Origin: Desulfurococcales archaeon
Lineage (GTDB): Archaea > Thermoproteota > Thermoprotei_A > Sulfolobales > Desulfurococcaceae
Assembly: GCA_015522345.1 (NCBI GenBank)
Contig: WAML01000175.1
Location: 1 to 8,061, forward strand
Length of the DNA: 8,061 nt
Direction of reading: 5' to 3'
Shown: positions 5,297 to 8,061 of the stretch, piece by piece
Numbering within the stretch: position 1 is the stretch's first letter
Layout: each line of letters opens with the position of its first letter
Position numbers and translations under genes: made by a program
Notes under the pieces: generated by a model
What the model saw: the letters and a program-made list of their open reading frames with translations, nothing else
The model's database searches: none
What the model was told of the DNA's origin: nothing

Positions 5297-6303
5297 AGAT
5301 TGTCTTTTATAATTTTAGCAATTATTTCAGCTCCGTTGCAGTAGTGCGGAGGCGTTTTTCCTACATATTCATTTATAATTTCCTCTAGTCTATCACTAGT
5401 TATTTCGACAGGGTTTATGAGGATTGAATTGAGTTTTTTAGCTAAGAATAAGGCATCTATATACTTGCTCGTACTTGGTAGTTCTGGATTAAATGCTAGA
5501 ATCACAGGTTTTCTATAAGCTAATGCTGCTTCAACTATAGTTAATCCTTGATGAGATATGACTAGTGAAGCATTTGCAATCCATTTATCGATATCCGGGT
5601 CGAATCTAAAGGCTTTCCAGCTGGGTTTATACTTAAGTATATAGCCTGGGTCTATACGACCTGTCTGAACTACTACGTTCTCTAGACTAGTATTAAGGAG
5701 TAGGTCAAACAATTTCTTATTACCCATAGTGCCTGTTGTTACAAGGATATATCCTTCATTACTTGGTTCATATAAGGGTTTCTCGTACACAGGCCCTGTA
5801 ACTAGCCCTCTAGGATAGTTTCTTCTTTGTTCAACCCAGTGGATAAATGTGGGTGTATTAAAAATCTCATAGAGCACTTTAACTGTCTTAGACGAGGTAA
5901 TTATTCGGTCAATTGCTTCAATACAAAAGACTTTCTTGCCGTAGAATAGCTTCGATACTATTGTTGGATAGAGACTATGGTTAGAGCCTGTACATACAAC
6001 TATAGATACTAATTCTTTCACTTTCTTAAAGACTTTAAAAGAATCATATATGGCTTGAGGAGACTTAACTACGAATATATGCCATGGCTCCAAAGGCTTT
6101 CTAGGTTTTACTACATGTTCTATAACTATATATTTCTTACTTGCTCTTCTAATTCTCTTAATAATCCTAGATATACTCCAGTAATCGTTTCTTGGAACAA
6201 TAAATACTATTGGCTCACCATTCAATATAGTAACAAGTTCTTCAGCAATTGCAATAGCGTATCCAGTATGTCCTCCACCACTAGCTATTAATGCTACACT
6301 CAT
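5293..6303 (-). CDS. agl24: Agl24-like glycosyltransferase: Alg14-Alg13 type fusion (N-glycan chitobiose synthesis)
   Basis: This 336-residue GT-B enzyme appears to join an Alg14-like N-terminal half to an Alg13-like C-terminal half. The Alg14-like part has ASGGGHTGYA (7-16, His12), VCTGSNHSLYPTIVSKLF (103-120), FCIEAIDRI (126-134) and a HWVEQRRNYP stretch preceding GLVTGPVYE. The Alg13-like part starts near 185 with ILVTTGTMGNKKLFDLLL and includes VVVQTGRI, WIANASLVISHQG and IVEAALAYRKPVIL, with His251 and Glu258 in the nucleotide-sugar site. Agl24 of Sulfolobus, the archaeal relative of eukaryotic Alg13/14, adds a second GlcNAc to lipid-linked GlcNAc at the cytoplasmic membrane face, and the same reaction is the best guess here. 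No membrane helix is obvious. It lies 7 bases after the PEBP gene with an AGGTAA site overlapping that gene's stop, so it is probably co-transcribed with it. A MurG/EpsF-like specificity remains possible. Confidence 0.87.
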   Translation of the reverse strand: MSVALIASGGGHTGYAIAIAEELVTILNGEPIVFIVPRNDYWSISRIIKRIRRASKKYIVIEHVVKPRKPLEPWHIFVVKSPQAIYDSFKVFKKVKELVSIVVCTGSNHSLYPTIVSKLFYGKKVFCIEAIDRIITSSKTVKVLYEIFNTPTFIHWVEQRRNYPRGLVTGPVYEKPLYEPSNEGYILVTTGTMGNKKLFDLLLNTSLENVVVQTGRIDPGYILKYKPSWKAFRFDPDIDKWIANASLVISHQGLTIVEAALAYRKPVILAFNPELPSTSKYIDALFLAKKLNSILINPVEITSDRLEEIINEYVGKTPPHYCNGAEIIAKIIKDNL

Positions 6304-6310
6304 ACCCTAT

Positions 6311-6946
6311 TTACCTACTATATACTCCATAGGTATACCCATATGCAATAACATGCCCTTTTATCTTATTAACTAAATCCCGTAATGAAAGCTTTGGCTC
6401 CAACTCAATTCTCTCATCAAGCGCTAAAGCTAAGAAAAAGTATCTATGAACACCATGTCCTCTAGGAGGACAGGGACCGTTATAGCCTATTTTATTAAAA
6501 TCATTATATCCCTGTAACCCATATTCTGTAATACTATCCTTCGAAATACCCTCTGGAAGACTAACTATACGATCGCTAACAGGTATATCATATAGTAGCC
6601 AGTGATAGAAGACTTTGTATGGAGCATCAGGATCAAATACTATTATTACAAGAGAACGAGCACTACTCGGGATGTTCTTGATAGTTAATGGAGGTGAAGA
6701 ATCTATTCCATCACAAGTATATTTACTTGGTATACGTTCTCCATTTTTAAAGGCAAGTGATTCAACTACTAAAGTATTTTTAGCTTCCTTAACTAGATCA
6801 CGCACTATGGGATCCCAAGATTCTTCCTCGGCTATAGATTCTCTAGAACCCCATGGTTTCAGTATAAATAATACAAGGAATAGAGCTAATAATATAACTA
6901 TAGTTAAAGCTATTGTAATGTATATAAGCTTCTTCATATAGATCAT
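6311..6946 (-). CDS. Membrane-anchored PEBP-family protein (YbhB/YbcL, Raf-kinase-inhibitor-like)
   Basis: This 211-residue protein has one N-terminal membrane helix (residues 7-29), a linker rich in acidic residues, and a phosphatidylethanolamine-binding-protein domain from about residue 58. Hallmarks are SPPLTI (84-89), DPDAP (105-109), the HW pair (115-116) and GYNGPCPPRGHGVHRY (154-169), which form the anion- or ligand-binding pocket of the family. Basic residues before the helix suggest a cytoplasmic N-terminus and an extracytoplasmic domain. Cys78 and Cys159 might form a disulfide. Archaeal PEBP proteins include the Sulfolobus serine protease inhibitor SsCEI, but the ligand here is unknown. 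It leads a probable operon with agl24 7 bases downstream. ATG 6946 is kept because a TATA box at 6978-6971 would start transcription almost at that codon, giving a leaderless message; ATG 6937 is an alternative that loses three residues. Confidence 0.92.
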   Translation of the reverse strand: MIYMKKLIYITIALTIVILLALFLVLFILKPWGSRESIAEEESWDPIVRDLVKEAKNTLVVESLAFKNGERIPSKYTCDGIDSSPPLTIKNIPSSARSLVIIVFDPDAPYKVFYHWLLYDIPVSDRIVSLPEGISKDSITEYGLQGYNDFNKIGYNGPCPPRGHGVHRYFFLALALDERIELEPKLSLRDLVNKIKGHVIAYGYTYGVYSR

Positions 6947-6953
6947 TCCATGA

Positions 6954-6966
6954 ATTAACCGTTAAT
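6954..6966. promoter_or_regulatory. Perfect 13-base palindrome next to the PEBP start
   Basis: ATTAAC-C-GTTAAT is a perfect inverted repeat around a central C, lying between the TATA box of the PEBP-agl24 operon and its start codon. A protein bound there would block transcription initiation. This is a possible operator judged from position and symmetry only. Confidence 0.35.
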
Positions 6967-6970
6967 CCAT

Positions 6971-6978
6971 TATAATAT
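6971..6978 (-). promoter_or_regulatory. TATA box of the PEBP-agl24 operon
   Basis: The minus strand reads ATATTATA, centred about 28 bases before the ATG at 6946. With normal spacing, transcription would begin within a base or two of that ATG, so the message would be leaderless, as is common for first genes in crenarchaeal operons. Confidence 0.45.
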
Positions 6979-6983
6979 GTAGG

Positions 6984-7003
6984 AGAAAGGATATTAATAT
7001 ATA
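6984..7003 (+). promoter_or_regulatory. BRE/TATA promoter of the polytopic membrane protein
   Basis: A purine-rich BRE-like AGAAAGG (6984-6990) is followed by the TATA-like TTAATATATA (6994-7003). Initiation would fall near 7022-7027, leaving a leader of about 30 bases that contains the strong ribosome site at 7038. It lies back to back with the promoter of the PEBP operon. Confidence 0.45.
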
Positions 7004-7037
7004 ATTAAAGACAGGCAAATAGATAATATACGCTACT

Positions 7038-7044
7038 AGGAGGA
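7038..7044 (+). promoter_or_regulatory. Shine-Dalgarno site selecting the TTG at 7054
   Basis: AGGAGGA, the strongest ribosome-binding site in the window, ends 9 bases before the TTG at 7054. No in-frame ATG occurs until codon 31, inside the first hydrophobic region, so TTG is the probable start. Confidence 0.6.
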
Positions 7045-7053
7045 CTAGTATTT

Positions 7054-8061
7054 TTGAAAAATACTATACATCGGTTAATTGAAGCAGCAACATTAGTTAT
7101 AGTAGCAGTATTTATTGTATCTACAGACATAGCTATACCCTTCATGGTAAAACCCATTATAATAACTACTGTAGTAGCTTTCATACTCTACTTAGAATAT
7201 ATATGTAGTAAGCTATGGATTAGAGTAGTGCTACCCTATAGCTTTATGGGTACGGTATTATTAATTACACGAATGATCTATGGAGCAGTACTCGAGCCTC
7301 ACTATATCTATGTTGTGACCGCGTATGCTGTAACGGCATTCACTCTATACCATATACTGTATAGATTGATCGCAATACTTGTAGGAGATCGTAGAGTACC
7401 TTTCAAAGAATTTATGAAAGGATTATACATAGACATGTTCTTATACCTTATAGCTATAACAATTTTATCCACATGGGTATATATCTTAAGATCTATACAG
7501 TTATGGGCATACATACTACTTGTACTAGGAGTATGGATTGCTTGGCTTACAACATATAAGTACTTATCTAAAAAATTATTCAGAACACTACTTAGAACCA
7601 ATATATCGTCAGAAGGTTTTGCACATCCAATAGAACCCGAAGCAGATAAAGTACTAAATTCTATACTAACTATAGCATTAATGATAGTCTTGGCTATACC
7701 ACTTATGTTCACGTACACAAACCCAGTTTTGCAAGAAAGAGGGTTTATTCCATTAGCTTTACTAGGAGTTATAGAGGCAATAAACTGTCTATTGTATACA
7801 ATAGTATATGTTTATACACGCCATGGCGCATACATTGAACAACTTGTATCTGGTAACGGAAAACTAGTGTATGTACCTATTGAAGAATACAGAGTATTCC
7901 ATACATGGAGAGATATATCATGGTTCTTAAACAGGTCTATAGGCTACTATTATAGACTAAAGTATTTATCAGCACTATATATGATGTTTCAAGGAATAGA
8001 GATACTAAGCAAGAGGCTTAGTAATAAAACTATTTACTATGGTAATCTATATGAACTACTC
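7054..8061 (+). CDS. Polytopic membrane protein of unknown function, 3'-truncated by the window edge
   Basis: From the TTG at 7054 the frame is open for 336 codons to the last base, with no stop. I do not recognise the family. Hydrophobic segments suggest about eight membrane helices: roughly residues 9-30, 34-51, 56-72, 84-110, 126-145, 150-168, 204-222 and 231-254. Charged loops separate them, notably GDRRVPFKEFMKG (111-123), and a soluble stretch at 169-202 contains SKKLFRTLLRTN and EPEAD. After residue 255 the sequence turns polar and aromatic (YVPIEEYRVFHTWRDISWF, 273-291), probably the start of a cytoplasmic C-terminal domain that continues beyond the window. Very high Ile/Leu/Tyr and few Cys or His residues give no hint of catalysis or metal binding. 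Start and expression are supported by AGGAGGA and an upstream BRE/TATA. Antisense frames across this region are shadows. Transporter, polymer-export protein or uncharacterised lineage-specific protein are all possible. Confidence 0.85.
   Translation, partial: MKNTIHRLIEAATLVIVAVFIVSTDIAIPFMVKPIIITTVVAFILYLEYICSKLWIRVVLPYSFMGTVLLITRMIYGAVLEPHYIYVVTAYAVTAFTLYHILYRLIAILVGDRRVPFKEFMKGLYIDMFLYLIAITILSTWVYILRSIQLWAYILLVLGVWIAWLTTYKYLSKKLFRTLLRTNISSEGFAHPIEPEADKVLNSILTIALMIVLAIPLMFTYTNPVLQERGFIPLALLGVIEAINCLLYTIVYVYTRHGAYIEQLVSGNGKLVYVPIEEYRVFHTWRDISWFLNRSIGYYYRLKYLSALYMMFQGIEILSKRLSNKTIYYGNLYELL

Noticed and set aside
6055..6291. 78-codon plus-strand open frame inside the agl24 region
   Set aside because: It is antisense to the conserved Alg14-like half of agl24, with a low-complexity Tyr/Asn/Ser product and no family features.
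7308..7718. 136-codon minus-strand open frame near the right end
   Set aside because: It is antisense to the continuous 336-codon plus frame starting at 7054, which has a promoter, ribosome site and coherent membrane topology.
1..8061. CRISPR array, tRNA, rRNA or insertion sequence
   Set aside because: No regularly spaced repeats, cloverleaf-like conserved arms, rRNA-like tracts, transposase motifs or terminal inverted repeats were found by reading; the only long direct repeat is the archaellin 3' end.

Overview
The window looks like a piece of a low-GC, hyperthermophilic crenarchaeal chromosome, most likely Desulfurococcales and Staphylothermus-like. This rests on archaellin genes with crenarchaeal-type class III leaders, an Alg14-Alg13-type glycosyltransferase of the archaeal Agl24 kind, KaiC/RAD55-type ATPases, heavy use of ATA and AGA codons, short AT-rich promoters with TATA boxes, and Shine-Dalgarno sites with a GGTG or GGAGG core. 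The species call is an inference. No tRNA, rRNA, CRISPR array or insertion sequence was seen, and no intergenic stretch exceeds about 190 bases.

Layout. (1) Bases 1-1209 hold the end of an archaellin gene cluster: a 5'-truncated archaellin followed 27 bases later by a complete one, with almost identical DNA at their 3' ends. (2) Oligo-T tracts and a TATA-like box separate these from a tight two-gene unit (1285-1772): a two-helix membrane peptide and a single zinc-ribbon protein resembling the N-terminal half of transcription factor TFS/RpoM. (3) Convergent to that is a double-RecA KaiC-like ATPase (3176-1812, minus) whose second half has a degenerate nucleotide site. (4) Divergent from it is a plus-strand pair (3363-5296): APS kinase (cysC) and an alkaline-phosphatase-superfamily phosphodiesterase. 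(5) Their stop meets, with a 4-base overlap, the end of a minus-strand operon (6946-5293): a membrane-anchored PEBP-family protein followed 7 bases later by an Agl24-like Alg14-Alg13 fusion. (6) A divergent plus-strand polytopic membrane protein starts at 7054 and stays open for 336 codons to the window edge.

How they may fit together. Archaellins are normally N-glycosylated, and both here carry Asn-X-Ser/Thr sequons. Agl24 in Sulfolobus makes the chitobiose core of the N-glycan. APS kinase makes PAPS, a sulfonate donor that could serve glycan sulfation. A surface-glycan/archaellum theme is therefore plausible, but it is inferred from proximity only. The least explained items are the asymmetric KaiC-like protein, the half-TFS zinc ribbon coupled to a tiny membrane protein, the PEBP-agl24 pairing, the unrecognised large membrane protein, and perfect odd-length palindromes in two promoter regions, one of whose cores recurs inside cysC.
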